A stretch of DNA of 38,555 nt from Bacteroides sp. GM023 (lineage in GTDB: Bacteria; Bacteroidota; Bacteroidia; Bacteroidales; Bacteroidaceae): the NCBI RefSeq assembly GCF_014750685.1, contig NZ_JAAXGE010000026.1:1-38555 (forward strand). Direction: 5' to 3'. Positions 16,579-25,700 of this stretch are shown here, piece by piece (the stretch's first letter is position 1; every line of letters begins with the position of its first letter). Under the pieces are notes generated by a model. The model saw only the letters and a program-made list of their open reading frames with translations. It ran no database searches and was not told the DNA's origin. Both the position numbers and the translations under genes were made by a program.

Positions 16579-17466
16579 TCAGCGTTTCTTTCCGCGCAGG
16601 TAATCGTTCAGGTCTTTGTATTCCGCATAGTGGCAGGATTCATCGCTGACACGTCCATCATACATCCCGGCAATGGTCTCTGTGGTTCTCTGCCCGGCAA
16701 GGTCATTGTCGAGATAACAGTGGATGACCGAATATTCCTGTAAACGTGCCAGCGTCTTTTTCAAGTTGTTTACCGAGTTCATCACGAGGTAGTCGCATGG
16801 CATGGCAAGACAGACCGTTCGGTCGCCTGCCAGTTTCAGTGTCATATAGGAAAGGAAATCCATGAAGCCCTCGAAAACACAGACATTTTCCTGTGTCTCT
16901 TCTGTCAGATGTCTTATCAATGAGATGTCCTTGTTGTTCAGGCATCCCTTGTAATAGGCGTTGCGCACCTCGTAACCACCGGAGGTATTGCCGAATGCGA
17001 GAGCGAAATAATGACGGCCTCGCAGTTCATAATGCACCTCCTTGCAATACATACGGCCGATGTCCGCGTCGATAAGCCGGGATTGGAGGTAAGAGAACAG
17101 GGCGTGATGGCGGAGTGGAATCACGATCACGTCTTTCATTTCAGCCTCCACCGGTCGGGGTGGAGCGGTCGGCATACGGGTTCTCGGTAGTGATGCGCCA
17201 TTCACAAGCCTCTCGATATACGCCAGTGCCTCGCTCACGCAGTCCGTCCGGCAAATGTATTTTGCCAGTTCCACCAGGTCGCCGCCGGTCGCCTCGCCGA
17301 AATCGTACCATTCATTGATTCGGTCATTCACCTTGAACGACGGGGTACGCTCGTTCCGTAACGGTGAGAAGTACCAGTATTGTTCCGATTTTATATGCTG
17401 TGCATGGTGGCCGAGCTGTGCCAGAAAATCCACGATGCGTACTTGTTTTGCTTCTGCTATGGTCAT
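16579..17466 (-). CDS. Toprim-domain primase-like protein with degenerate CHC2 finger
   Basis: A 295-aa protein. The N-terminus (about 1-70) follows the DnaG CHC2 zinc-finger domain pattern (Y-W-Y-F-S-P-L-R-N-E-R-T-P-S-F-K-V-N, W-Y-D-F-G-E-A-T-G-G-D), but the zinc-binding Cys/His are replaced. The toprim domain follows: E of F-E-G-F-M-D (near residue 200) and the D-x-D-type Y-L-D-N-D-L-A-G (near 253). Bacteroidota mobile elements often carry this primase type next to a RepA-like ATPase. It would prime synthesis of the complementary strand after transfer or during element replication. It is 102 bases downstream of the RepA-like gene, across an inverted repeat, and ends at a strong terminator. 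Confidence 0.85.
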   Translation of the reverse strand: MTIAEAKQVRIVDFLAQLGHHAQHIKSEQYWYFSPLRNERTPSFKVNDRINEWYDFGEATGGDLVELAKYICRTDCVSEALAYIERLVNGASLPRTRMPTAPPRPVEAEMKDVIVIPLRHHALFSYLQSRLIDADIGRMYCKEVHYELRGRHYFALAFGNTSGGYEVRNAYYKGCLNNKDISLIRHLTEETQENVCVFEGFMDFLSYMTLKLAGDRTVCLAMPCDYLVMNSVNNLKKTLARLQEYSVIHCYLDNDLAGQRTTETIAGMYDGRVSDESCHYAEYKDLNDYLRGKKR

Positions 17467-17498
17467 CTATTTTTCTTTCACTTGATTTCAAAAAAAGG

Positions 17499-17546
17499 TT
17501 TAGTTTAGTTTTTCCCCTATATATATAAATACTAAAGTAAACTAAA
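17499..17546. repeat. AT-rich inverted repeat between the RepA-like and primase genes
   Basis: TTTAGTTTA (17499-17507) is perfectly inverted as TAAACTAAA (17538-17546) across a 30-base AT-rich spacer containing CCCC and a TATATATA run. Further TTTAGT copies lie in and next to the arms. It could be an operator, a processing hairpin, or a replication-protein binding site for the neighbouring RepA-like/primase pair. Confidence 0.5.
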
Positions 17547-17568
17547 TGATATAAGCCCGCGCACGACT

Positions 17569-18669
17569 TCATTCTTCATCAAAAAGCATGGCCTCGGTAG
17601 GCGTCATGTCGTAATAGAACAACTTGTCCCGTTTGATGATGAGCTTGAGGTTGTCTATCAGGTATTGCATCAGTTTTATCATGACACTCCGGCCGCGTTT
17701 GAACCCGATTGCCTCGTAGGAGACCATCAGGCTCTGCAGCAGGTTGTCGAATCCCCGGATGGGCTTTTCCCCGAATGCGGCAGAGAGAGCTTCGCGGTGC
17801 TGTTCGATGCTCAGTTCCGTAAACCCCGTTCTTGCCTTGGGCTTCGGGGGCTCGCCAAACGAGTGTACTTCCGCAATGACGGGCAGTCCTGTTTCATTGA
17901 TGGTAAATGCAAACGGCTTGAACTCTTTTTCCCGGATATGGAGCGCATGGACTTCGCTGATGCCGGGATTCTCGTTACTCTTGCTGATGACCAGCACGGT
18001 CTCCGCCTTGTTGCTCATCTCCGTTCCGATATGTCCGCGCACGTTGTTGTCCCCTTTGTTCAAATGAAGCACACAGTGGATGTGCAGGTCGTATCTCGAA
18101 GACCATTCCATCATCCGGTTGATGACTTCCACCGATTCACCGGCATTATTGATGTCGAGCATCAGGTCGCGAATGCCGTCGATGATGACCAGTCCGTAGC
18201 CTTTCTGTTGGCGCAGCGCATAGTCGATGACCTCGATACGCACCGACGGCGAATATTCACGCAGGCAGAAAAAATCGAGATTCTCCGGATCGGTCGTCGT
18301 GGGCAACCCGGCCAGCCGCAATATACGCTCCAATACCGAGCGGCAATGGAAACGGCTCTGTTCCGTATCGACGTACAGAATACGCTGTTTGCCTTCGGGC
18401 AGATGTGCACGGTAGTTCAATACTTGTTTCCCCGCCAATGATGCGGCGACAAGCGCAGAGACGTTGAACGTCTTTTTCGATTTCGCCTTGCCAGTCGATG
18501 CACTGAAATTGCCGAGCGTGGCAATCGTTGAGTTATCTATCCAGATGATTTGCGGAGGGGTCTCATAAATGTCCGTCGCCTTGATTTGCGAGGCATGGAG
18601 GATGTCCGACAGGCGGTGTTCATCCATCCCCATGCTGGTTGTGCGGTCAATCCTTCTTTCGTTTTCCAT
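17569..18669 (-). CDS. RepA-like AAA ATPase (hexameric helicase family, AAA_25)
   Basis: A 366-aa ATPase of the RepA/AAA_25 type found on Bacteroidota mobile elements. The Walker A stretch is G-K-A-K-S-K-K-T-F (near residue 61-69), where the usual Gly before Lys-Thr is Lys, a form common in this family. Walker B is G-L-V-I-I-D-G-I-R-D (near 157-166). An R-I-L-Y-V-D-T-E-Q-S motif follows the pattern of RecA-like cores. The C-terminal 80 residues look like a winged-helix domain with basic patches. It overlaps the upstream HTH gene by 23 bases, so expression is coupled. With the primase it could form a small replication or post-transfer unit. Confidence 0.8.
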   Translation of the reverse strand: MENERRIDRTTSMGMDEHRLSDILHASQIKATDIYETPPQIIWIDNSTIATLGNFSASTGKAKSKKTFNVSALVAASLAGKQVLNYRAHLPEGKQRILYVDTEQSRFHCRSVLERILRLAGLPTTTDPENLDFFCLREYSPSVRIEVIDYALRQQKGYGLVIIDGIRDLMLDINNAGESVEVINRMMEWSSRYDLHIHCVLHLNKGDNNVRGHIGTEMSNKAETVLVISKSNENPGISEVHALHIREKEFKPFAFTINETGLPVIAEVHSFGEPPKPKARTGFTELSIEQHREALSAAFGEKPIRGFDNLLQSLMVSYEAIGFKRGRSVMIKLMQYLIDNLKLIIKRDKLFYYDMTPTEAMLFDEE

Positions 18670-19042
18670 AGCGTCTCTTGTTAAGGAACGGTTCTGTGGC
18701 GGCGGCTTCCGTCACCCTGCGCACTGCCTCGTTCATGGTAGGTTCATAATTCTGCAACAGCCATTCGTCCAATTCCTCCTTGGCGAAATAAACCATTTTA
18801 CCGCGCGGTTTGTAGTGCGGTATCTCCTTGCTCGATGTGAGCTTGTACAGCATACTTTCAGAAACCCCGATATACATGCAGGCTTCCTGAAATGTGAAAA
18901 CTCTCTTGGTCGTGAAGATGGTATTTTCCAGCAGCGTAATACGCTCCAAGAGACTTTCGACCGGTTCCAATTTCTTCAGTACCGATTCGATGGCGGCGAG
19001 CCGTCCGCTCATCCGCTCCATGAATGTCATTCTATTCGGCAT
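18647..19042 (-). CDS. HTH (excisionase/MerR-like HTH_17) DNA-binding protein
   Basis: A 131-aa protein. A helical N-terminus with Leu-rich heptads (about 8-40) is followed by a winged helix-turn-helix of the HTH_17/excisionase family (about 48-98): F-T-F-Q-E-A-C-M-Y-I-G-V-S-E-S-M-L-Y-K-L, then P-H-Y-K-P-R-G-K-M-V-Y-F-A-K-E-E-L-D-E-W-L. Such proteins act as recombination directionality factors or regulators on Bacteroides ICEs. It leads the operon with the RepA-like and primase genes. A perfect 10-base inverted repeat directly after its promoter -7 box could be its own binding site. Confidence 0.82.
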   Translation of the reverse strand: MPNRMTFMERMSGRLAAIESVLKKLEPVESLLERITLLENTIFTTKRVFTFQEACMYIGVSESMLYKLTSSKEIPHYKPRGKMVYFAKEELDEWLLQNYEPTMNEAVRRVTEAAATEPFLNKRRYGKRKKD

Positions 19043-19077
19043 AATAACACAGTTTGATTTTTGACAATGGAGATGAA

Positions 19078-19107
19078 ACCTCCGTTATGCAGCGCGCTAA
19101 CGGAGGT
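19078..19107. repeat. Perfect 10-bp inverted repeat, probable operator or 5'-UTR hairpin
   Basis: ACCTCCGTTA (19078-19087) is exactly inverted as TAACGGAGGT (19098-19107), with a ten-base GC-rich spacer. On the minus strand it begins right after the -7 box at 19108-19115, so it covers the expected transcription start and leader of the HTH/RepA-like/primase operon. Confidence 0.75.
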
Positions 19108-19115
19108 CAAAGGTA
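19108..19115 (-). promoter_or_regulatory. Bacteroides -7 promoter box for the HTH/RepA/primase operon
   Basis: The minus strand reads TACCTTTG, an exact match to the Bacteroides -7 consensus TAnnTTTG, 66 bases before the HTH gene start. No clear TTTG at -33 was found, so the call rests on the -7 box and its place before the operon. Confidence 0.5.
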
Positions 19116-19221
19116 TGTCCTGTAAACGAAGATGCCGTGATTTGGGGAATGATACTATGCACGTGTCATTGTAACTCTCATGCTTTTACCTTTCACATAC
19201 TTCGCTTCTTGTCACTTTCTG

Positions 19222-19926
19222 TCATTCTTTCAGCCGATCAATGACCTTTCGGATGCTGTATGCGACCGATGTCATGTTGTTCTTGATGGATGACAGCGCG
19301 GAAGACAGGGTTGACACCGAAACGGAGCGTGTCCCGTCCTTGGACTGCAGGAATGCGCCCTTGCCGAGAACATTCTGCCACCGAGATTGGATGAACGAGT
19401 TTTCAAGAAGCGCATCGAACAGGATTACCACACGGCGGATATTGTTCACGCGGATGGAAAAGCCCTTCTTGCAGGCGAAGAGAGCCTCCATGTCTTCAAT
19501 GCGTACAGAAACACAGAACAGATGATAAGTATTGGCGCAAGCCACTATACTTTTCATCTGTTCCGGGGTAAAATTACAACCAAAAGAAAGAGAGAGAGCC
19601 GCAGGTCGGTTGATACGGGGCGGACCAAGCGGAGACAACGATTCCGAGGTGTCATACATCCGTTTCAACTTCATGCACTCATTAAACGTGAAATCCGGTG
19701 CGGCAAAGCAGGGCTGGACGGAACTGGCGCACTCGGTCAGCAGCCCCTTGACAATGTGGATGTTCATTTCGTGGCAGTTCCGGCAGGCCGCATGGTCACA
19801 GTCTATGTACCGGTGTCCGTTTACGAAATCGTCCACATAGCGGTGGTACTGTTTACCACCCAACACAACATCGTGGAGATAAACTGTTTTTGCTTCGGTA
19901 AGCAGGGCGAAAAGTTCATTCGCCAC
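19222..19926 (-). CDS. Uncharacterised ICE protein, start uncertain
   Basis: About 234 aa from the GTG at 19926. I do not recognise the family. It has several Cys/His (C-D-H-A-A-C-R-N-C-H near residues 39-48), which could bind metal, and no signal peptide or membrane segment. The C-terminus is helical with Ser/Thr-rich turns. The frame stays open for 24 codons upstream of the GTG to a TGA, with coding-like sequence and no ATG. The only nearby ATG (in a CATGAAAAG context) is in another frame, so the true start may be nonstandard or the gene may have a frameshift near its 5' end. It lies alone between the HTH operon and the integrase. Confidence 0.62.
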   Translation of the reverse strand: MANELFALLTEAKTVYLHDVVLGGKQYHRYVDDFVNGHRYIDCDHAACRNCHEMNIHIVKGLLTECASSVQPCFAAPDFTFNECMKLKRMYDTSESLSPLGPPRINRPAALSLSFGCNFTPEQMKSIVACANTYHLFCVSVRIEDMEALFACKKGFSIRVNNIRRVVILFDALLENSFIQSRWQNVLGKGAFLQSKDGTRSVSVSTLSSALSSIKNNMTSVAYSIRKVIDRLKE

Positions 19927-20040
19927 ATCCTTGTCCGCAGCGAAGTGCTGCAGGTGTTGGCTCCCTCCAAAAAGAGAGAAGGCCGTCTTCAGGTCTTTTC
20001 ATGTCGATTTACCTTTTTGAGTTTATAATATGTGATGGAA

Positions 20041-20077
20041 GCATTAACTTCGGTTGCATTTACAACCGGAGAAATGC
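20041..20077. repeat. Hairpin downstream of the integrase gene
   Basis: CGGTTG/CAACCG (20051-20056 and 20063-20068) with outer GCATT/AATGC (20041-20045 and 20073-20077) forms an 11-bp two-part stem. It lies about 50-85 bases after the integrase stop. There is no T-run, so it could be an mRNA-stabilising end or a protein site rather than a terminator. Confidence 0.5.
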
Positions 20078-20125
20078 CGTAAATATATGTTTGTAAATTA
20101 GACATGGACCACAGAATGCCTTCAA

Positions 20126-21271
20126 TTAGTGAAACAAACCGTTTACAAGATTCACAGCCTCGTCCTTTTTCTTATTGATAATCTTGGCATACACCTGTGT
20201 CATTTTCACATCGGCATGGCCGAGCAGCTTCGAGACAGTATATAAGTCCGCTCCGAGCGTCAGCATCATGGTGGCAAACGTATGGCGACTGGTGTGGTAG
20301 GAGAACCGCTTGGAGATTCCGGCTGCTTTCGCCCAAGGTTTGAGCTGCATTCTGATTGTATTGGCGGACGGCAGGTCGAACACATTATCTTCTGATGATT
20401 TGCCCCCACGTTCCGGCATCCACTTCAACGCTTCAGGAGAGAGGGGCAGGTAAATAGGCTCTTTGGTCTTTTTCATGGACACGGCCAAACGGTACTGTCC
20501 CCTGTCAACGAACACGTCATTCCATTTCAGCTTGATTATATCGCTGATGCGTAATCCGCAAAAGCAGGAGAACAGATATGCGCATTTTACAATCTCGTAT
20601 TCCTCGTGGGGCATAGGAGTGTCAATCAACGCCTGTACCTCTTCGATGGTCATGTACGACCGCATACTCTCCGGCTTGCGGATTTTCTCCGACTTCTCAA
20701 GTTCGTTGAAAGGGTTGGCCTTCATCTTTTTCTTCCTGACGGCAGAGTTCAACGCACCGTTCAACGCACGGTAATAATTGTGAAGCGTGTAGTTCGATAT
20801 GTCCTTGCCTTTCGGATGATATTCCGTCAGCAGATAAGTGATGTAGCCACGACAAAAGTCCCCGTCAATCTGATCCAGTGTGACCATTTCTCCGGCATAG
20901 TCTTTCAGTATGCGCATGGCAATCTTGATTTGACTGCCATCTTTCTTACCGGCACTCTCTTGAGCCTCCATATAAACCTGCATCCAATCCAGCAGGAAAG
21001 TCTTGTCCTTACGGAATACAATCCCGGCCTCATTACTGGTCAGTTCGATAATACGCTTCGACTTGATGGCATTGGCGGCGTCCATTGTCGTCTGATTCTG
21101 CCTGCGGGAGTTGCTATCCGTTTCCGGGATAATATACATCTTGAGGTATTCATATGTCCGCTTTCCGTCGCGGTATATATCCAGATACAGGCTCTTGCTG
21201 CCATTGCTCAGCGACTTCATCCGAAGACGAATTGGCTCTTTGACTTTTGTATGATTCTTAACTCGTGCCAT
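20126..21271 (-). CDS. int: Tyrosine recombinase (ICE integrase)
   Basis: About 381 aa from the ATG at 21271. A basic N-terminal arm-binding domain (about 1-55) is followed by a core-binding SAM-like domain (about 80-180) and the catalytic domain. The active-site residues are present: Arg in G-L-R-I-S-D, His and Arg in H-T-S-R-H-T-F, His in L-L-G-H, and the nucleophile Tyr in M-T-Q-V-Y-A-K-I. It joins and cuts the ICE ends. I chose 21271 because AGAAAGGA precedes it and a -7 box TATATTTG lies at 21300-21307. The longer frame from 21367 would begin upstream of that promoter. It reads away from the element end, as usual. Confidence 0.94.
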   Translation of the reverse strand: MARVKNHTKVKEPIRLRMKSLSNGSKSLYLDIYRDGKRTYEYLKMYIIPETDSNSRRQNQTTMDAANAIKSKRIIELTSNEAGIVFRKDKTFLLDWMQVYMEAQESAGKKDGSQIKIAMRILKDYAGEMVTLDQIDGDFCRGYITYLLTEYHPKGKDISNYTLHNYYRALNGALNSAVRKKKMKANPFNELEKSEKIRKPESMRSYMTIEEVQALIDTPMPHEEYEIVKCAYLFSCFCGLRISDIIKLKWNDVFVDRGQYRLAVSMKKTKEPIYLPLSPEALKWMPERGGKSSEDNVFDLPSANTIRMQLKPWAKAAGISKRFSYHTSRHTFATMMLTLGADLYTVSKLLGHADVKMTQVYAKIINKKKDEAVNLVNGLFH

Positions 21272-21299
21272 AGGGATTCCTTTCTCATTTTTTCTACTG

Positions 21300-21307
21300 C
21301 AAATATA
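21300..21307 (-). promoter_or_regulatory. -7 promoter box of the integrase
   Basis: The minus strand reads TATATTTGC, an exact TAnnTTTG match, 29 bases before the chosen ATG. TTTG elements occur upstream, though at longer than ideal spacing. It supports the 21271 start. Confidence 0.55.
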
Positions 21308-21593
21308 CGAATAAGTATCGAATTTGAGAAACAAATGAGAAACAAAATTGCACCAAACAAGAGCCAATCTACTGAAAGTACTGAAAACAACCGAAAATAA
21401 AAATAAGATTATAAAACTTTGATTTACAGGATATTTGTTATCAATTTATTGGATGTTGTTTTCATTCTATACATATAATGCGTAAATCTGGAAAATTTGT
21501 TTTATGCACATTATAAAAAATACCAACCGCTTTCAGGGTAATTCAAAAGTTACGGGTCTATTTAATAAAAGAGCTTATAAAACACATTTAAAT
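21308..21593. other. ICE right end / junction region before fecR
   Basis: This gene-free stretch joins the integrase promoter to fecR, and base composition changes to AT-rich across it. It holds short direct repeats of ACTGAAA around 21370-21395, which could be arm-type or core sites. It must contain the attachment site and, unless fecR is read from within the ICE, any fecR promoter. No exact att core can be named without the other end. Confidence 0.5.
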
Positions 21594-22580
21594 ATGGAAG
21601 ACATTTATATTATCATATCTAAATATCTATTGGGAACAGCTTCTCCGCAGGAGGAGAAAGAAATCATGGAATGGCGGGATGCTGATGCCGGGCACGAACA
21701 GGAATTTCAGGAACTGTGCGAGAGCTGGCAGATAACTTATGCGGGAATACATCCGGTGATTCCTGATAAAGAACGTGTGTGGGGAAAAATAATGAGTAAT
21801 CTGAATCTGGTGAAACCTGTGAAGATGTACACACGGCAGTTGTTGTATCGTGCAGTGGGAATTGCTGCTATGCTGGCACTGGCGTTGGGCTTCTCGTTTT
21901 CTCTGCTAGTTTCGGAAGAGGAAGAAGCAGGTTTAGTTTCATTAACAGCTCCTGTTGGTCAGAAAGCGGAGGTCAGTTTACCGGATGGCACTAAAGTATG
22001 GTTAAATTCCGGTTCAACCTTATCCTATTTTACAGATTATGGCCAAAACACGCGTTCTGTAAAGCTACGGGGACAAGCTTTTTTTGATGTTGCCAAAAAT
22101 AGAGACAAGCAGTTCGACGTATCTATTGGGGATTTAGAGGTACGAGTTCACGGTACGGCTTTCGATATCAATGGGTACACGGATAATTCAGAAGTGGAGG
22201 TTGTTTTACTTAGGGGGCATGTGACGGTTGTTTCAACTTTGACCGATAAATTGTTGGCAGATATGAAACCTAATCAAAAAGCGGTTATTCCTCTATATGA
22301 GAAAGATAAATGTAAGGTGGTCTCTTGTAATGCCGAGGAGGAGTCTTTATGGAGACTGGGTAAACTCAAAATTGAAAATGAGGATTTGAGGGATGTCGTG
22401 AAGAAAATGGAATGTTGGTATGGAGTAAAAATCCAATTGGATAATATACCTGGGAATAAGAGATATTGGATGACTATTAAGACGGAATCTTTGAAAGAGA
22501 TGCTTGAGATTATTAATCGGGTAACCCCCATTGTATACACTATTAACGGAGAGGAGGTGAGTATTACTAGTAAAAAATAG
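21594..22580 (+). CDS. FecR-family anti-sigma factor
   Basis: A 328-aa inner-membrane regulator from the ATG at 21594 (the frame runs back to 21504, but the family N-terminus M-E-D-I-Y-I-I-I-S-K-Y-L starts here). The cytoplasmic sigma-binding part is about 1-80, the membrane segment about 83-106 and the periplasmic FecR domain about 118-240 (V-S-L-P-D-G-T-K-V-W-L-N-S-G-S-T-L-S-Y). A DUF4974 domain (about 255-328) completes the protein. It receives the signal from the STN domain of the SusC-like receptor and releases an ECF sigma factor. Unusually, no sigma gene lies directly upstream, where the ICE end is found. A candidate partner lies at 35669-36187. Confidence 0.92.
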   Translation: MEDIYIIISKYLLGTASPQEEKEIMEWRDADAGHEQEFQELCESWQITYAGIHPVIPDKERVWGKIMSNLNLVKPVKMYTRQLLYRAVGIAAMLALALGFSFSLLVSEEEEAGLVSLTAPVGQKAEVSLPDGTKVWLNSGSTLSYFTDYGQNTRSVKLRGQAFFDVAKNRDKQFDVSIGDLEVRVHGTAFDINGYTDNSEVEVVLLRGHVTVVSTLTDKLLADMKPNQKAVIPLYEKDKCKVVSCNAEEESLWRLGKLKIENEDLRDVVKKMECWYGVKIQLDNIPGNKRYWMTIKTESLKEMLEIINRVTPIVYTINGEEVSITSKK

Positions 22581-22590
22581 AAAAATAGAT

Positions 22591-22620
22591 GGACGCAGGA
22601 GAGTGCAGTCTTCTGCGTCC
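22591..22620 (+). terminator. Hairpin after fecR (possible terminator or attenuator)
   Basis: GGACGCAG (22591-22598) pairs exactly with CTGCGTCC (22613-22620) across a 14-base loop, 10 bases after the fecR stop. There is no T-run after it, so it may reduce rather than stop read-through into susC. The rest of the 162-base gap holds a smaller ATCCAT/ATGGAT hairpin (22649-22667) and should contain the susC promoter. Confidence 0.5.
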
Positions 22621-22742
22621 GGAGTGCAAAACCTGAATGCGTTATACTATCCATGTGAAAAATGGATGGTACAGGTACTGTCTTGCTTTATGCAGGCAAA
22701 GGTAGTAATTAATTTCTTTATTTAACCTTAAATGAGTTTACA

Positions 22743-25700
22743 ATGTTAAAGCTTAAACAAATTTTATGTAGCATTTTTATTGTGAGCAGTCTGTTTTCTT
22801 ATTCGGTACTGTGGGCACAAGAATCTGGGAAAGTGAATGTTGCTTCCGGACAAATATCTTTGAAAAATCTGATACAGGAAATCGAAAAACAGACAGATTA
22901 TACTTTTGTGTTTGATAATTCTATTCCCTTGTCATTTGTTGTTTCTATAAAGGGCGGTTCTGAAAATATTCAGGTACTGCTGAGACAAGCATTGGGGAAA
23001 AGCGATATAAAATATGAAATAGTCAGCAAGCAAATTATCTTGCGAAAGGATCCGGAAAAGTCGGAAAGACAAATTACGGGAACGGTAAAAGATGAACATG
23101 GCGAGGCTGTAATTGGTGCGAGTGTGAAGGTGAAGTATTCTACTGTAGGAACCATTACAGATATGGATGGTAATTTTTCTCTGCAGGTTCCGGGCAATGC
23201 GGAAGTGGAGATTTCTTTTGTAGGATGCATGTCTCAACAAGTAAAAGTGGGAGATAAAAAGAACTTGCAAATAACTCTGAAAGAAGATGCGCAAAATCTG
23301 GAAGAGGTGGTCGTTATTGGTTATGGTACACAAAAAAAGAAGGACTTGACGAGTGCCATTGCTACCATCAGCACGAAGGAGCTTTCTAACCAGACTGTTA
23401 GCAATGCCGTAGCCGCAATGCAGGGACGTCTGTCCGGTGTGCAAGTTACAAATAGTGGTTCTCCAGGGTCTTCCCCATCAATTCGTATTCGCGGTACCGG
23501 CTCTGTTCACAGTGCTAATCCTATCTATGTAGTAGATGGTATGATTGTAGATGATATTAGTTATCTGGGACCGAACGATATTGAAAGCATGTCAGTTCTG
23601 AAAGACGCTTCTGCCTCTGCTATTTATGGTGTACGTGCGGCAAATGGGGTCATTATGGTCAACACTAAAAGAGGGGCACAGACCGGTAAGATAAAAGTAG
23701 ACTTGAATGCTTATGTAGGAATCAAAAAGCCCTCACACATCCATGAGATGGTAAGTGGACCGGAATATGTGACATTGTACAATGAATATATGAAGTATAC
23801 GGACAATGAGCAAGGGATGATTGATCCGGCAAATTTTACATATAGTAATGACTGGTTCCGTGAAGTATTGACAAATAGCTTCACTTGCAATGAAGATATT
23901 ACCATCCGTGGGGGAAATGATCGTTCTATTTTCAGTGTCGGTGTTAATCATTTGAAAGAGAATGGATTGGTAGAATCTGATCATTATGAAAAATTGGGAT
24001 TACGTGCAAATTATGAATTTAAGATAAATAAAGCTGTTACCACGGGGCTGAATTTGGTGGTTTCATCTACTAAAGCAAATCCGATTTCCGGAGGTTTATT
24101 ATCTTCTGTATATAAAACAGTGCCTTTGCTTCCTACTCGTGAGCAAAATGGAGGTGAATTTGCTAATCCGGAAAATGTGAACGGATTTGATACGATGGGC
24201 AATAATCCCGAAGCGACATTATTTTATAATCATCAGTGGCAAAATACAATTAAAGCATTGATCAGTGGATTTGTAGACGTGAAATTGTTTGATAGTGTTA
24301 CTTTACGATCTACGCTTGGCTTCAATCCGTCTTATGGTACAAGTATCAACTATTCTCCTAAATATGAAATTAGTTCACGACAGAAGCATGCCACAAATGA
24401 TTTGAGTAAATCTTCCTCAAATAATATGTCTTTATCGTGGGATAACACCTTGACTTATGAAAAGGTTTTTGCACAAGCGCATTCATTGAAGATAATGGTG
24501 GGATATTCTTATCGTGAAGCCAAAACAAATTCGTTGACAGGATCTGCAGAGGATATTATCGATATTCCGGATATCAATCAGAGTTATTTGTTCCTCACTA
24601 TTGGAAAAGGATCCAAGTATACAATGAAGGTGTCTGATTCTGGAAGTCGGATTGTACAGATTGGCTATTTGGGACGTGTTACTTATGATTATAAACATCG
24701 TTATTTATTGAATGCAACTTTACGTTCTGATGCGTCTTCAAAGTTTCCTTCTCATAATCGTCGCGGATATTTTCCTTCAGTAGGGTTGGGATGGGTTATC
24801 TCTGAAGAAGCTTTTATGAAGAATTCGGGAATTGACTTTATGAAGCTAAGAGTGGGTTGGGGGTTACTCGGGAATGATAACATTCCTTCCAATCTATATC
24901 AATTAAGTACTTCTAAGGGCACATCTATCATCTTTGGTCCTGACCAGAATTCAGGTTTGGGGAGTGGGGTGTCAAGTGCCGTTACTGTGAACAAACAATT
25001 TAATCCGGACTTGCGCTGGGAAGTTGTGGATGAAACAAATGTGGGGCTTGATATCAACTTTTTTAATAATCGCCTTGCAACTTCATTGGATTGGTATTAC
25101 AAATTGACCAAAGATGCAATTTTTGCTACTACGGCGTTGGGAAGTTCGGGTTTGAGCAGTAGTGGAGTATGGGGAAACTTTGCCAATATCTTGAATACAG
25201 GCTTCGAATTCAGCACTTCATGGAATGATCGGATTGGCGACTTTTCTTATAATATAGGGGCTAATTTTACTTACAATAAGAATAAGGTGAAGAAAATCAG
25301 TGCTGCCGGTGCAAGCTATTATGACAAAGGGGATGATACGAATAATATTAAGCCATTGACACGTACGCGCATCGGACATGCTGTCGGTGAATTCTTCGGT
25401 TACAAGGCTATTGGAGTTTTCCAGAATCAAGAGCAGATAGACAAAACCCCTCATATGAATAATACCAAACCGGGAATGTTGATTTTTGAAGATGTCAATG
25501 GTGACGGAACGATTGATGCATCCGACCGAACTGCACTTGGAAATCCGAATCCTCCTTTTATTTATGGCTTCAACTTGGGAGGCTCATATAAAGACTTTGA
25601 TCTGAATATTTTCTGTCAGGGGGTAGCCGGAAATAAGATATATAATGAGAATAGAGCATTGATGACTGTTGTTCGTAACTATGATAAAGATTTCTATGAT

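Larger units (their letters stand above)
1..21450. mobile_element. Integrative and conjugative element (right part; left end outside window; right boundary approximate)
   Basis: The region holds a tyrosine integrase, excisionase-like HTH protein, RepA-like ATPase, primase and an almost complete Bacteroidota-type (MPF_B) conjugation operon, all on the minus strand. Its GC content is visibly higher than that of the PUL beginning near 21.5 kb. The integrase reads away from the junction, which is typical for an ICE end. The exact right attachment site cannot be fixed, because the other end and an empty site are not visible. The boundary should lie between the integrase promoter (about 21307) and fecR (21594). 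No relaxase gene is visible and it is presumably to the left. Confidence 0.85.

Noticed and set aside
21272..21367. Longer N-terminus for the integrase from 21367
   Set aside because: It would start upstream of the -7 box at 21300-21307 and adds a hydrophobic, non-family segment. The ATG at 21271 has a good ribosome-binding site.
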